A DNA stretch of 64,000 nt, from NCBI GenBank assembly GCA_905221605.1, contig CAJNDS010002313.1, positions 788,501-852,500 of the forward strand, written 5' to 3'. This document shows, piece by piece, positions 30,428-41,997 of the stretch (the stretch's first letter is position 1; each line of letters starts with the position of its first letter). The notes under the pieces are model-generated. The model did no database searches, had not been told where the DNA came from, and was given only the letters and a program-made list of their open reading frames with translations. Source of the DNA: Symbiodinium natans (taxonomy: Eukaryota > Sar > Dinophyceae > Suessiales > Symbiodiniaceae). Both the position numbers and the translations under genes were made by a program.

Positions 30428-31883
30428 GCAACATGTACACGGAAGCTGCTCTGCTCGGCGATTTCGTGGTGGATGACATCAAGGTGCTGTCTCTCCTCCG
30501 GCTCAGGGCTTCGGTGTGCCAAGGACAATTAGTTGTCGTATTCAGTTCTGCTACTGCCCGACATGCCCACAGAGTTGCACATGTAACGTACCAAAGTCCC
30601 ATGGAAGCCGTGGCGGATCTCAAGCAAAGCCTCACACTTGCGTGCACGTTCGAATGTGGGCCGCCCTGAGGGGAAGCATGTGCACCCAAAGCACACGAGG
30701 TGCTGGTCGGCAGCTTTCCCGGACTATTCGGCACCAAGCTGGGAGATGAGCTGAGGCGCGAGCTTCGCGCCATGAGTGCGTCATCATAGCCAGAACAAGT
30801 AGTCTGCCACCACGTGACGGCTTGATAATAGTGCTTACTGTTCTCAGCTCCATCCCTGTCCTTTGTTTCCATACCCTACATGCTCGCAGCTGCTGCGCGT
30901 GAGCTGCACAGAACTCTTTCTCACCTTTGGTGTTCCACACACGATTGACAGCCAAGCCAATTGACCGTCAAGCAAAGGCAACGCATAATCCCTCAAAAGC
31001 CGCGAATAAATGAGAATTTGCAGCATTCACACCTGTCTACCATGCGACACCTACATCCACCAGGAGTTTCTGCCTGCGTCACGGTGTGCCTCTCGCCTGG
31101 GGGCTCGGCAACAGCCGGCCTTGGCCCGTGGAAGAACGGAGGCTTTGGGTGCAGCTTTAGAGTCAGGCGATGCGGAACTCAGTTTAGGCCTTTGCCTTCA
31201 GACTCGTGCCCTTCACGAGCGGGCGCTTAAAGTGAAGAATTTTAGCCATGTACGCATGCTTTGACACATTTGGTGCTTAACAGGGTCCTGGACTGGCTAC
31301 CTCTGGAGCCGTTCGAGTTCTGGCACGGAGCTGGCATTCGACTTCTGGACGCGAGCTGCATGCCTATGTCAGTTTTCGGGCAGGGCAGCTTTCGGATGCC
31401 CGAAAACTGAAGCTGTTGAGCTACAAATGGGCTAGGCCTGCAAAGAAAGCACATCAACCGAGGGCCAAATTTTAAATCAAACCTCTAGCAACTAGTTGTC
31501 GTGACATTGTTTTGTGTTCGGGGTCATCGCCCTGGAGCTAGGCAGCCCCCACAGCAGCCTTAACCCAAGCCACGCAACTTCATGCAAAGACCTACTCGGA
31601 AGACAAGCCGAAGCCCAGATCTGCGCAGGACCCAGTTGCCGGCTGGAGCTTGACCAATGCCACCCAGCACGGGGGCGGAGCCTTTGGGCCGCAACCCAGG
31701 GCTTTGTAAGGCTTTGCAGGTTCGATGCGAAGAATGGGCTTAAGACGGCTTAAGCATGACGTGAGGGATTCACGGACGCGGGCTCCGAACTCAGTGCTAG
31801 CCGCTGCTAGCCCCAAAGTCAATCAGGCGAAGACTCTGGCGATTTGGAAGGAAGTCTGGGCACAGGTCGAAGAGGAGCGCAAA
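30428..31883 (+). CDS. Unknown protein, five supported exons
   Basis: Exons: 30428-30483 (NMYTEAALLGDFVVDDIK; GT donor), 30700-30777 (VLVGSFPGLFGTKLGDELRR then ELRAMS; GC donor), 31064-31231 (56 codons incl. TEALGAALESGDAELSLGLC; GT donor), 31284 to about 31372 (VLDWLPLEPFEFWHGAGIRL then LDASCM), 31827-31883 (AKTLAIWKEVWAQVEEERK; GT donor). The first two join in phase 0. The third and fourth join only if the third ends two bases later at a GA donor. Codon use is strongly coding-like throughout. The third exon is a long alanine/leucine helix. Another short exon may lie at about 30885 (LLRVSCTELFL). I recognise no domain. Confidence 0.55.
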
Positions 31884-32365
31884 GTGAGCCTGGGCATCAT
31901 ATTATCATGCCGGTAGCCACAGCCGTTGCGTTGGAGGGGAACTTGGGGATCCTTGAGGAACCACCTTGGACTAGCTCTTAATTGGTCAGGACCCTTCCTC
32001 CAGGCCCTTATCTGTTCATGGGCAGCGCCGGCTGTGCGTAGGTTGTGACCGAGTTGCTCCCTTTTTTCACTGAGGCGCAATGGTGAGATCACACGTGCGA
32101 AGTTTCAGAGCTGGTGGCAGCACATCTCTCTCCAAGATTTCCCTTTGCATCTTCGCAGCACTTTTCGGGCTTAATTACATATCTGTGGCTTGAGGGCTTG
32201 CCCAACCTGGGCCACGGGACATTCTAGAGAGCTGTCGCCGACCAGGAAGGGTTTGCGCGGCGCTGGCTGTCCGGACGATGCCTGCTTCGGCACGATCGAC
32301 GCAGGAGGCGCTGCGAAGCGTAGCCGGTTTCTGGCTTTTTGGGGATTAAGCGTGCACCGAACACT

Positions 32366-32406
32366 ATATGAGAGTTTACGAATTATTATCGTAAACCCCA
32401 AATATG
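32366..32406. mobile_element. Family A terminal hairpin remnant
   Basis: ATATG, then AGAGTTTACGA, a 7-nt spacer, TCGTAAACCCC, and again ATATG. The two inverted ends of family A face each other with the core missing, so this is either an internal deletion derivative or a solo inverted end. The repeated ATATG flanks could be a target duplication. Confidence 0.6.
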
Positions 32407-32554
32407 CCAGTAAACCAGTCTAGAAGCTTGATTGCTTTCCAACCAGACAGTTACAGCAAGGGGCCCGGAATCTCGGGTAACCAAGACCTTCAACTCCCCC
32501 TCTAGCTCGTGGTAGGGTCCGGGGCGTGAATGGACTAAGAATAATTAGCTAAGA

Positions 32555-32656
32555 GGGTTTCCGAAAAAAGGGGTACCTTACTGGGGTCCTTTTTGTAAGG
32601 GGATCCTACTATTTGGGGATCTATATTGCGGGTCCCTAATTTTCTTAAAACCCCCC
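32555..32656 (+). mobile_element. MITE-like element family A, copy 5
   Basis: 102 bp; left end GGGTTTCCGAAAAAAGGGGT, right end CTAATTTTCTTAAAACCCCC, core ACTGGGGTCC, GGGGATCCTACTATTTGGGG. Full-length, about 150 bp downstream of the hairpin remnant. Confidence 0.8.
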
Positions 32657-35554
32657 TATTAAATCTACATTGGAAATTTCTGGCGCATGTGTCACTTCAT
32701 TCCCGAATGCCAGGCAAGCGTGACTGCATTTGCCGGGCGACAGTTGACCGCAGCACCCAGCGCAGTGATGCCAACCAGACCCTGCTCGTTTAAAGTCGCT
32801 GAAGCGAGTTGTTTGTCTGAAAGCCCCCGAGGAAGGTTACGCATGTTTGTGCAGGAACAAACCTGCGGGTCCCGACAAACACCTCTTTTAGTAGCAGCAG
32901 AAGGCTCAGCAAACCCGAGTGTCAGAGTGCAGATGGCAGACGTTCTCCGGAGGGCTTGCTGTGAACAGCCTGTCTCCCGTTGAAGATCCGGAGGGGCAGA
33001 GAGCACCTTACATTGCTTGTGATTTCGATGTGAGATGTACTTGGGCATATGTATTTTCAGACTGCTTGGACAAGGTCCCTGGGCTCTTTTCGTCCCTTCG
33101 GGTTGAGGCATTTCGTGCAAAGCACGCATCTTCCGCCTTTGTCTGCGCACTCCCAAGACTTGGAAGGAGCACGGGGAAATGCACTTGCCGAACGTACATC
33201 GCATCCGCCGTTTCTGCTATACGACCAGCATACATCTGCCACATGGCATGCTGTGTATGCCCCTATACTACCTACCTGCCTTCAGGCTGCGCCAGTGTCT
33301 TTTTTCGCTGCTGCGATTGGTAGAGCGAAAAGATGTGTCCTGTCACGGATCACCGCACCTTGTGAGCAATTGCAGCCAGGATGATCTCCATTAAGGCTAT
33401 TGACATGGACCTTCTCGAGTGCGGAGATTGTAGTCATAAGAACGTCAGTGGTAGAGAATCAGACAGTCCTCAAGAAGACAAGTGTCCCTTCCTCCCGTCC
33501 CAAAGCAGCCCCTAACCCTAGATTCTTGAGTATTGCTTGAACCCGAGCGCACGCGTCCTTCGCGGCCCTGAGTGATTCAGGTTGGACCACCTCCCTCCGA
33601 TGTTTACTGCACCACCACTTGCCGGGACGCCCAAGAGCAAAGCAGCCAAAAAGGTTCTCAATTCATCACTTTACCCTTCACGGTCTGAGGCTGGGTCGGT
33701 AGTAGTCTGGCGGGGGAACTCAGAGTTTGACACCGAATGCTATGTAGGATCTCGGGTTCAAACATGATGCACACGAGGCCTCTTGCTGCATCAACTGAGA
33801 GGTATATTTAGCGGACGTTAGCTCAGGCGAAGGATGGGACAAATGAATGGTACGGGCTGTACAATGGACACGTGAGCATGGAAGCCGCACGACATGTCGT
33901 GGCGGGAGGCCATGTTAGACACAAAAATGGTTGGGACCTTTGCTTTGCAGAGCCAGAGGCACGGATGACTTCCTCAATTGCTTCCAACGAGCGCTCCGGA
34001 ACAAAAGTGGCTGAGCTAGAACTTGCTACTCTGTGGCTTCAGGATTCAGCGGTTGCAAGGGTTGACTTTCAGCAGCTTTTGCAAGACGGCTACGGTCCAA
34101 ACATGTCCAAACCAAGGCAATTGTCAATCTGAGTGGCATGGATCTACAGAGGCCCGCAGCATGTACAGGTGGGTTTAGCTGCAGATCCAGACCCAAAGCT
34201 GGGATGGAAAAGAGGAGTCCTGTCCAAGAAGAAGCTTCCTTGTGCTTTCCTGAAATCGATCTACGTAAGTAAAGACACCGCCCAAAGCATCGTGGAGGCA
34301 CCGCACAGTGATCAGGTAAAGCAACATGGTGCCCCACAACTGGGGCCAGGGGTTCGTCCCACGAAGCGCGCGTGCGGCCGATAACATGCTTCAACTATCC
34401 TGACGGTTCAAGCCCAAGTCCTCAGACATGGCACGGCATGATTCTCAACCAGAGGTCCTTCGGAGCCTCAGTTTCCACAGATTCTGTGCCAGATACAACC
34501 ACGTTCGCTTCCGATGCTTCACCTCCCGAAGTAGCACCTTGCAAACAACAAACTTCCTGCATGAACCCTAGCGTGGGAGGGGCCCGAATCTCGTCAGACC
34601 TTCTCCGAGTGATGTCGGAATTCTCTCAGCGCACACATTGGGCGTGAAATGCGATGGGACCTGCACTTAGCCCCCTGTGTCATTGGCTTCTTAGCCAAAG
34701 GTTGAGGACGGAAGGCGAGAAACCAGAAGGTTTCTGAAGTCCGGGGCACTTGAGGGGACGGCTTCAAATGTGCGGGGACGCGTTGCCGAAAAGTCAAAGG
34801 TAGGCACTCAAGCTTTGGATCAAGTGCTCCGTTTGCTGGGGAGCCACAGCTCTGAGCAGAATGCCTTGAACCCGGGCTGGCCCAAGGAGGAGGCTTCAGC
34901 AGATCAAACCAGAATCGGATAAGAAGAATCGGTCAACGATGCGCAGATGCGCAGCGCATCAAAAAAACCGTCAAAACCGTCCCCATCGCAGAAGCACATG
35001 GAGGCTTCCATATCTGGAGCATACGGCTTACCCCGTTTCAATCGGAGATCGGCGAAGTTGTGGTTTTCAGGGCTCTGGAAGTGCGGAGGGTCTCGCCACT
35101 CCTTTTTCCATTAGCCCGCCACGACGCTTTGCCCAGCGAAGTGTCGGGAGCAAAACCACGGAGTCGACATGGTTGAGCAGGGCTGTAGACTGTCATCACA
35201 AACTGATGGGAACTAAGGACCACGGCTCCTCGCTGCAGGCTTCCTGGGAGCTGATAGCGCGGTCGGATGCAGGTGCCATCCCTCCTGCTGTTGCCATGCA
35301 CTGTAGTTTCGGAGTCCGAAGTCCTCTGCTGCCAAAACCTGGCAGATTCCAAGGCCTAGCCGGAGAACTGTAACTTAGGCCTAAGCCCTAACCTACAACC
35401 TTTGTACCACCCTGAGCCCTACATACCTAAACTAACCCCAAGTCGACGAACAACCAGCCTTAACCCAAACCCAAGATAGCCATGTCCAATACCCTCAAAC
35501 CTTCCGCCTTAACCCGCAACCCGAACCCCAAGACCTCAAGCTCGAAAAGTCAAC

Positions 35555-35752
35555 CAGGCTGTTGTTGGTGCTGGTGCTGGCGTCGTCGTTGTTGCTGCTG
35601 CTGATGATGTTGATGTTGCTGTGCTTCTTCTGTTGTTGATGTTGCTGCTGTTGTTGCTGTTGCTGCTCCTGCTAGTGTCGTCGTCGTCGTTGTTGTTGTT
35701 TGGCGTTGTGTGTTTTTGTTGGGTGTTGTTGTAGTTGTTTTCAATTCTTGTT
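35555..35752. repeat. GTT/GCT-rich imperfect trinucleotide tract
   Basis: About 200 bp of mixed GTT, GCT, GTC and GAT triplets (for example TTGTTGTTGTTG and GCTGCTGCTG). It ends about 200 bp upstream of the PPR copy. The minus-strand Gln/Thr frame is an artefact of this. Confidence 0.92.
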
Positions 35753-35951
35753 GCACCGCTTCACCGTAGCCTTACCATGCCTTACCATCATCTGTGTGGC
35801 CGCTTGTGCGGTCTGAGCGAAGATTCCTCTCGGCACACCCTTCAACTCCAAAAGGTCGTAACTAGGTGTGCTGCACTGGTTTCCCAGCATTAGACCGAAC
35901 ACCCATCCCTGCACGACCGGCACGACCCAAGCTCAACCGAGTCCCAACAAC

Positions 35952-37012
35952 ATGCCTGCCAAAACTGACAGGGCCTTTGTGCTGGTACTCTGTGTTCTGT
36001 ACTTGTGGAAAGCTCTTGGACTTTTGCCGTGCTTCAGCTCGCCTGGAGGCATCAGCAAAGCGTTCAAACGTGAGAAGGAGGGTAACCACGTTCCCCTCGA
36101 GCTTGGAGCCTTCGACCGTGATGACAATGTGCCAGATCAAGACAAAGCCTTGATGCAAGATATGAGAGCCGCTGCAAGTAAAGGGGACTGGTTTGCTGTG
36201 CATGCTGCCTTTGCGAAAACATGCCAGAACACTGCCGTGGTCTTCAACACCGCCATGGCTGCTGCTCTGCGATGTGACCAGTACAAGACCGGTATCGACA
36301 TCTTCCGCAAGTTGGACCAGTCCAATCTCAAAAAGACCCTGAAGAGCTACTGCTGCGCAATTCGGCTGTACGCCGAGCGCGGGCAGTCTGCTGAAGTTCT
36401 AAGACTTTGGGACGACATCCGAACAGAGGTGTTCTGGAAGCACGACGAGAGCGCTTGTTCGGCCATGTGCGCCATGCTGCATGCTGTTTCGAAGACAGGG
36501 AACGATTCGTTCGCTGCGAGCCTGTTGGACAACATGGAGCGCCGGGGCAAAGCTCTCAATGTTCTTGATTGGAACCAGGCCCTTAACGCATGCAAAATTG
36601 CAGGAAAGGCGCACACTGCGGCATACCTTTTCCAATGAAATCACGGGGCGTGAATGCAACGGTGGTCACATTTTCTCTGGTGATAGCTTCTCATTCTGGC
36701 CGCCCTCTTGATGACATCTTGCCTTACGCTAATGAGATGACTGCTCGCGATGTAGAGCCTTCGTTGCTGTTCTTGGAGGAACTGGTCTGCTCAATCATTG
36801 GGCGCCGCGGGTGGGCTGCCGACCTCGCCTTTGTGAACACAGTGCCGAAGGCACGGTGAATGATCTCCGCAACACCTCCTGCTCACAAAGTCGAGGCACT
36901 GCGCATCTTGAATGATGCAGTAGGCCGGGGTGTGGAGCTGAGCTCCTTGATGCGATTGTTGCGCAAAGCCCTCCTGGCTGAAGAGCCGGGGGGTCCGCAG
37001 AAGCAAAGTTGA
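35952..37012 (+). pseudogene. Pentatricopeptide-repeat (PPR) protein, intronless and disrupted
   Basis: PPR proteins bind organellar RNA. ATG at 35952 starts an open frame with a hydrophobic N-terminal helix (AFVLVLCVLYLWKALGLLPC), like the signal sequence of dinoflagellate plastid-targeted proteins. Helical repeats of about 35 residues follow: VVFNTAMAAALRCDQYKTGI, YCCAIRLYAERGQSAEVLRL, CSAMCAMLHAVSKTGN, WNQALNACKIAGKAHTAAYL. At 36633-36639 the frame hits TGA, while the repeat continues in another frame (MKSRGVNATVVTFSLVIA). That frame has an in-frame TGA at 36857-36859, after which similar helical sequence (VEALRILNDAVGRG) runs on to TGA at 37010. So one frameshift and one premature stop. 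Unlike the neighbouring genes it has no introns over 1 kb, suggesting an mRNA-derived copy. A functional gene with recoding or sequencing error is the alternative. Confidence 0.75.
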
Positions 37013-39014
37013 AGAGGAAGCACTATTGCACATAATGCACTGTTGACTTCGGAGAAGTGGTTCCGATGGCCATCATGCAAGGCAAGCTGCTGCCAATCTC
37101 CATGCGCCTTCCCCGGAGTAAGAAAGCAAGCATGGTCTGTAGTGTTGATCCGGAACCCAAGGGGTCGAACAACTCTCAACCTCAAAAACCCTGTCCTCAC
37201 GAACTCTCCTCCTTCAGCTCGTTGTGGTCATGGTTCGCTTTCCCATTCTCCTCCTTCGCATCTCGTGAGTCATCCCTGCGACCCGGTGAGTGGACACTCA
37301 AAATGTACAGGGTCCCGACCTCTTTGCTCGGGGATCAGAAGCCAAGCCGCCTTTGCTCTCAGCCTGGACGACCATGACGACTCATCCACCCTAATCAGCT
37401 CTTGTGTCGTTTTTCGGCCAATTGGACATCCGACTTGCAAGCTCTTGCCCCACTGCAACTAACCCCATGCCTAAACTTAAGAGCTTCCAGCATCCTGAAG
37501 CCCAAGTCCATTAATCCTCCACCGGCCCAGCTACATGCGCAGGCCAGGGCCTGTGCTGGTGCCCCGGAAAAGCCAGAGGAAACCACTCCGCTGCTTTGGT
37601 TGTGGTATTTGAAGGTTCATGTTGCTTGGAGTGAGACAGTGTAGTACGGCAGGCCGAGCTACTGTCGGACGAAGAAACAATAACAACCATCGAGGCTCAG
37701 ACCCTGAATCCCTTGAGTCAGATCTTAAACCCGAAGCTCTTGAGATGGGCTGTGAGGACCTCCTACCGCCTTCCTCTTCGGCAGCATGGCGAAGCCACCC
37801 GCACCGAAGTTGAAGCCCGACACCGGATCGGACCCAGAGCCCTGGCTTGGGAAAGGAGGGAGGGGAGAGGGGCTGGAGGGGCTTTTGTAAGGCTTATAGT
37901 GTGGTTTGAGAGCATAGGGAGGGCAGAGGGCATGTCGTTGGGGTGGGGAGACATCATACAATGTGACACGCGCGTGTTTCTTGAGGGTTGTGGTTGAGGT
38001 CAGGTATTGCCTAGCATGACCTGTCCTGACATCTGAGGAAGGCAAGATGCGGGGTCAGGCCATCTCCTGATTGCACGCACCAAAACTATGCTTCGAGCCA
38101 ACGGATGTCGGAGGGTTCAGCGGCTGCACCTGTCAACTTTGATTCGCACCCATGGCCAGGTCCACTTCCAGGACCAGGAGGGCTGTTACGCAGGACGGGC
38201 TCTTAGTGGTTGAGAAACCCGTGAAGGTCCCTACACGGTCCAGTGCAGAGAGGAAACATTAGTCTTGATTCGGGTTTGTTTTGAAACAAAGTTCCTGAAG
38301 AGATCAAAGCCTATAAGCTCCAGCGGAGGCTGTGCTTCAGATAGCATGGCTGGCGGCGTGGGGGGCTCAAGCTGTCGAACTGCGGGGCTTCGGCTTGACG
38401 GTCTCAGGGTTTTAAATACGCTTTGGGGTTTGGGAGCGGGGGAAAGTTGCTTGTTCACACGGGCTGCGAGCGTCCCTTATCCCAAACACTCAGATGGTTC
38501 TGGGCATGTGCCTGTCGAGGGCAGCGGATGCTCATGACCACCTGCTTCCTACACTGGGGCTCCGAGCCTCCCAGCTGATCCGAGCAATCCACTTTGCGCA
38601 TGATGCTCGCCTGTGTGCTGCACGGAGGCTCAGGACACCCCAGCTGATGCTGGCAAAGAGTCTCAGAGCAACCCACCCGACTGATTCTCATGATTCTCGC
38701 TTGCTGTTGACACAGGGGCTCAGAGCCACCCAGCTGATGGCAGAGGCTCAGAGAAACCCAGCCTGGTGGCTCGCCTGCTTCCGGCTGGTGCTCAGAGCCT
38801 CCCAGCTGATGCTCATGATGCCCGCCTGCTTTCGGCACATATGCTCAGAGCTCGACAGTCCTGACTTATCAATGTCGCAAAGCCTCAAAGTACTGCGCCT
38901 GCCATGTAAAAACTAATGTCACTCCTGCTTCATCCTTGCTCCGTCGCGCGCGTGAACAGCACGTCGAAGCGTTGTTTTCTTACTCCGAACCATCTTAAAC
39001 TCCTGCCCTCTGAG
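37013..39014. other. Downstream of the PPR copy; no confirmed gene
   Basis: 37042-37160 has a coding-like reading (DFGEVVPMAIMQGKLLPISM) of unknown meaning. 37786-37852 reads MAKPPAPKLKPDTGSDPEPW from an ATG after a CGGCAG acceptor and may be an exon. 37853-37900 is GGA-rich. The remainder shows nothing I can support, apart from the repeat at 38535-38860. Confidence 0.4.
38535..38860. repeat. Degenerate tandem repeat, GGCTCAGAGCC-CAGCTGAT units
   Basis: Four to five diverged units of about 60-90 bp, each with a CTCAGAGCCACCCAGCTGATG-like block followed by ATGATGCTCGCCTGCT. Read on the minus strand it repeats QLGGSEP, but unit lengths vary and the frame is not preserved. Confidence 0.7.
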
Positions 39015-39952
39015 AAAAGCTACGGCAGCCTCGCTCCGCCGACACCTTCTCCGAAGAAGGATGAGGACGGACTTGCTGCCCTTATGATGCCTCGTCGTTT
39101 CTTGGTGTGGAGTGCAGTAGACAGGCAAGAGGTGAGTGTTGGGCTGCAGACTCAAGCTGAGTGCTTCTTCCGATTCTCTCAACAGCCTTAGGACTACAAT
39201 CTTAAAATTGAACGGGGGGGGCACTTCAGGAGGGCAATCGCAGTAGAGCACAACGCGCTGCCCATAGCCTTTTCTGGGCTTATGTAAGCAAGACAGCTGC
39301 AGGAAATGGAGGTGCCAGATGAAGACCAACCAGGCCGATCGGCTTTTGTTGTTTGCCGGCAGGGTGTGGAAACACGACTCCGACTCATGTTTATAGGAAA
39401 GGCGAATCGTTGTGTATCTACAGAAAGGTTTTGGGCGTGAAGTGCTCAGAAGCCAAGTTGATCAATCAGAATCCCCTCGCCTATCCAGTCCCGCAAAGGC
39501 CTCAACTCCGAGATTCGTATGTTGTGCTGATTTATGTTGATTCACTGCCGAGGCTCTTTGCAGACTTTGCACTTTTCAAGCTCAGGTCCTCCGCCATTCT
39601 CGCCCACTGGTCGACCTCTGACGCAGTCTCCGACACTCAGCAGCATTTCCCAGGTTTTAGAGTTTGAACCCTACAATTACAAGCGTAGAGGCTTGGCGAC
39701 GCAGCTGCGGCCAGTATGGCTGAAGGAATGTTAGGGTGTCCACCTAAAAGCCCGCTGTGGCCCTTTCTGGCCCAGGCGAACGCACCCTCAGAAGGTCTGC
39801 GACCCCTTTGGACGCATCGCAGGCGCCACGCGGTTTTATTTCAGGGTCCCCTTCCTAAAGCCTGGCGCCCTGGAAGTCACCGAACCGTTGAAGCAGCCCC
39901 TCAGCATTTGAGGCCTGCCCCCGAACTTACGCCTTCGGAGGTGCGCTGCAAG
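39015..39952 (+). CDS. Unknown protein, exon chain with a possible 17-nt intron
   Basis: 39015-39131 (39 codons, phase 0; LAPPTPSPKKDEDGLAALMM then PRRFLVWSAVDRQE; donor GAG/GTGAGT). 39792-39895 (CCCTCAG acceptor, phase 0 start; KVCDPFGRIAGATRFYFRVP then FLKPGALEVTEPLK). 39913-39952 (PAPELTPSEVRCK; donor AAG/GTAAGT). The last two join in frame only if 39896-39912, a 17-nt GC...AG segment, is removed. Otherwise the frame meets a TGA. A Ser/Pro-rich exon may lie at about 39577-39655 (CAG/GTTTTA donor). A longer frame starting ATG at 39716 covers the same bases but reads less like a protein in its middle part. Function not recognised. Confidence 0.5.
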
Positions 39953-41923
39953 GTAAGTTCTGTCGGGGAGCAGACTCCTGCGCAGCGTGGTCGCATCAAC
40001 TCGAGGGGCGGGGTGGCGGTTGCAAGGTCTGGGTTGAGGCATGGGAGTTGTGGGTTCAGGTTTCCGGTGTTGAGGGAGTTGGTAACTGTGCTGAATTCTT
40101 ATGGCTGCGGAACGTGTCAAGAGCTTCGGGGTTTAAGAGTTTCAAGGTTGCAAAGAGGAATCCGCGGCCCATCCGCCCACCCCCTGAACTGTGCAGTCCC
40201 CACTCGTTGCTAACCAGTTAGCCAGAATTTCGCCGTTTGAACATGAAATCGCTCGGTGCCGTCAGGGCCCAGAACCCCCAAGCCCTGTTGAGGTCACCGC
40301 GTTGCCACTGGACTCGAGGGGCTTCGGGTTTAGAGAGCCTGCATGAGGGAAAGAGTGGCCTTCGAAGACTGCAGTAGGGAGTGAAGGGCTCAGGCGCGTG
40401 CACAAATTCTCTGTGCAACTGTGCAAGAGGCCGAATTGCGATCCCGCACTAGAATGGAAGCTCTGGTGCGTGGCAGCCTGTGTCTGATGCCACACTCCCA
40501 CCTGCAACTTCCCATTCAACAAGCGAACACACCAGGGGGCGGGGGAAGCCTGCCTTGGCAAGCGTCCCACAATAGTACAGAGTACGATTTTTAAAAGGAA
40601 CGATGAGATCTGCAGTCAGATGCAGATGCAAAATGTGAATAATGCAAGTGACAGCCGTAGCAGTAGAAGCTCTGAGCAGACCCTGTGGGATCTCATACGC
40701 ATACGCTGCATAGCCCCAAAGCTGGTCAAGAGATCTCAAACCTAAACCTTCTAAATCCTGCTACGGGTGGGGTCGGGGGAGGCAGCCTTTCTTTATTCGC
40801 AGGCATGCATTGTTTGGTGATCGTGTACTGCTAGTCATTCTGCTTTCTGGCATGTCAGAAAGGGGGCTTGTCATGACCAACGTGTTTTGACTTTCACCCT
40901 TGCTTGATATCTGGAGCCTTGCCTGCGCGAGTAGTCGAAACCTCCACGGAAGCCTCGAAGCATGAAACCAAAATGGCATCCTAAACCGCTGAAGCGTTCG
41001 ACCGAAAGTCTTGTCTCTGTAGGACTTTGGTCAGCAGACCAGGGCAACCTTCTGTCCGGGGGTCCACTGGCAGAGATTGGTTTAGGCAATGTGGGTCTTC
41101 GAAAGGCCTTCTGCTGAAGGGTTAACGCAAGGCTTGTGGTTTCGTTCCTTATTCACTGCTGGGAGTTGAAGTTGCGGATTCCCCCATTACAGAACTGGAA
41201 AGGAATGCAAACCCTGCACGAGAAACCCTAAACATCCCGAGTCTGATGCTTTCAGAAGGGCTCGCAAGATGAGCTTGAAAACTAGTCCCAGCACGATCTG
41301 GCTTAATGTGCGCCCCACTCTGCACCCACATAAGGCCTCTGTCCTGACACTAAGTTTGACTACCCAGAGAGGTTAACAACTCCTCCCAGTCATAGTGAAC
41401 AGTCAACGCCTGCGAGAGGGGTTCGATATAGGGCAGCTGGTCCTATGACCCCTGCGGAATAACTGAACTGCCAGGGAAGTTGTGGGAACCTGGCTGGCCA
41501 CCCCTGGTGCGTGCCAACAAAGATCCTCGGATTTGTTTGTTTCTTGCAGCGTGAATGACAAGCAAGGTGCAGTATGCTTCATTGTCGCCCATCCCAAGCA
41601 TTTGCGGCAAGAGCGTCTTTGAGTTTGATGTACTCCTGTTACGTGCTTGTCTTGTTGCCTGGAAATTCCATTCCGCAAGGCCCAAGTGCGAGAAATTGAT
41701 CTAGAGCGGAACTGTCCTTAAATCTTGGCATTGCATTGTGGCAAGAACTGGTCCAAAAGTTGCCTTTAAAAAGCGCTATAAACATGTTTTTTTTTCGCTT
41801 GGGAAGCCATTTGGGCACCAGGAAAAGAAGCATCGTGGGCATCAGCGGCCTCCCCAGGCCTCCGAAAACCCCCTGAAACACGCCGATTCTATGTGCTTGA
41901 ACAGTTGCATGCCCACGGCATGC

Positions 41924-41997
41924 CCACGAAACACCGAAAAGCAATACCCCGAATGCCCTTAAGCGTATTCGGGGTATTGCTTTTCGGCTGTTTGGTG
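41924..41997. repeat. Long near-perfect hairpin
   Basis: Arms 41934-41954 and 41967-41987 are perfect 21-bp inverted repeats (CCGAAAAGCAATACCCCGAA...) around a 12-nt loop. With one bulge and one mismatch the stem extends to about 31 bp (CCACGAAACA paired with TGTTTGGTGG). It could be a foldback element end or a small hairpin transcript. It is not a bacterial-type terminator: no T tract follows. Confidence 0.85.

Larger units (their letters stand above)
31884..35951. other. Region without a confirmed gene
   Basis: Besides the two family A elements, it holds an 86-codon open frame at 33872-34132 (begins GTG; MEAARHVVAGGHVRHKNGWD ... ) and a second reading at 34133-34384. Both are A/T-richer at third positions than the other genes and have no family match, so I leave them as open frames only. 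34940-35540 is non-coding by appearance. Confidence 0.45.

Noticed and set aside
35764-35772. ACCGTAGCC, the first nine bases of the spliced leader, upstream of the PPR copy
   Set aside because: Only nine bases match and the rest diverges; chance is likely in 64 kb.
35868-35951. Upstream GTG start for the PPR frame
   Set aside because: The ATG at 35952 is directly followed by the targeting-like hydrophobic helix; the upstream residues are low in coding character.
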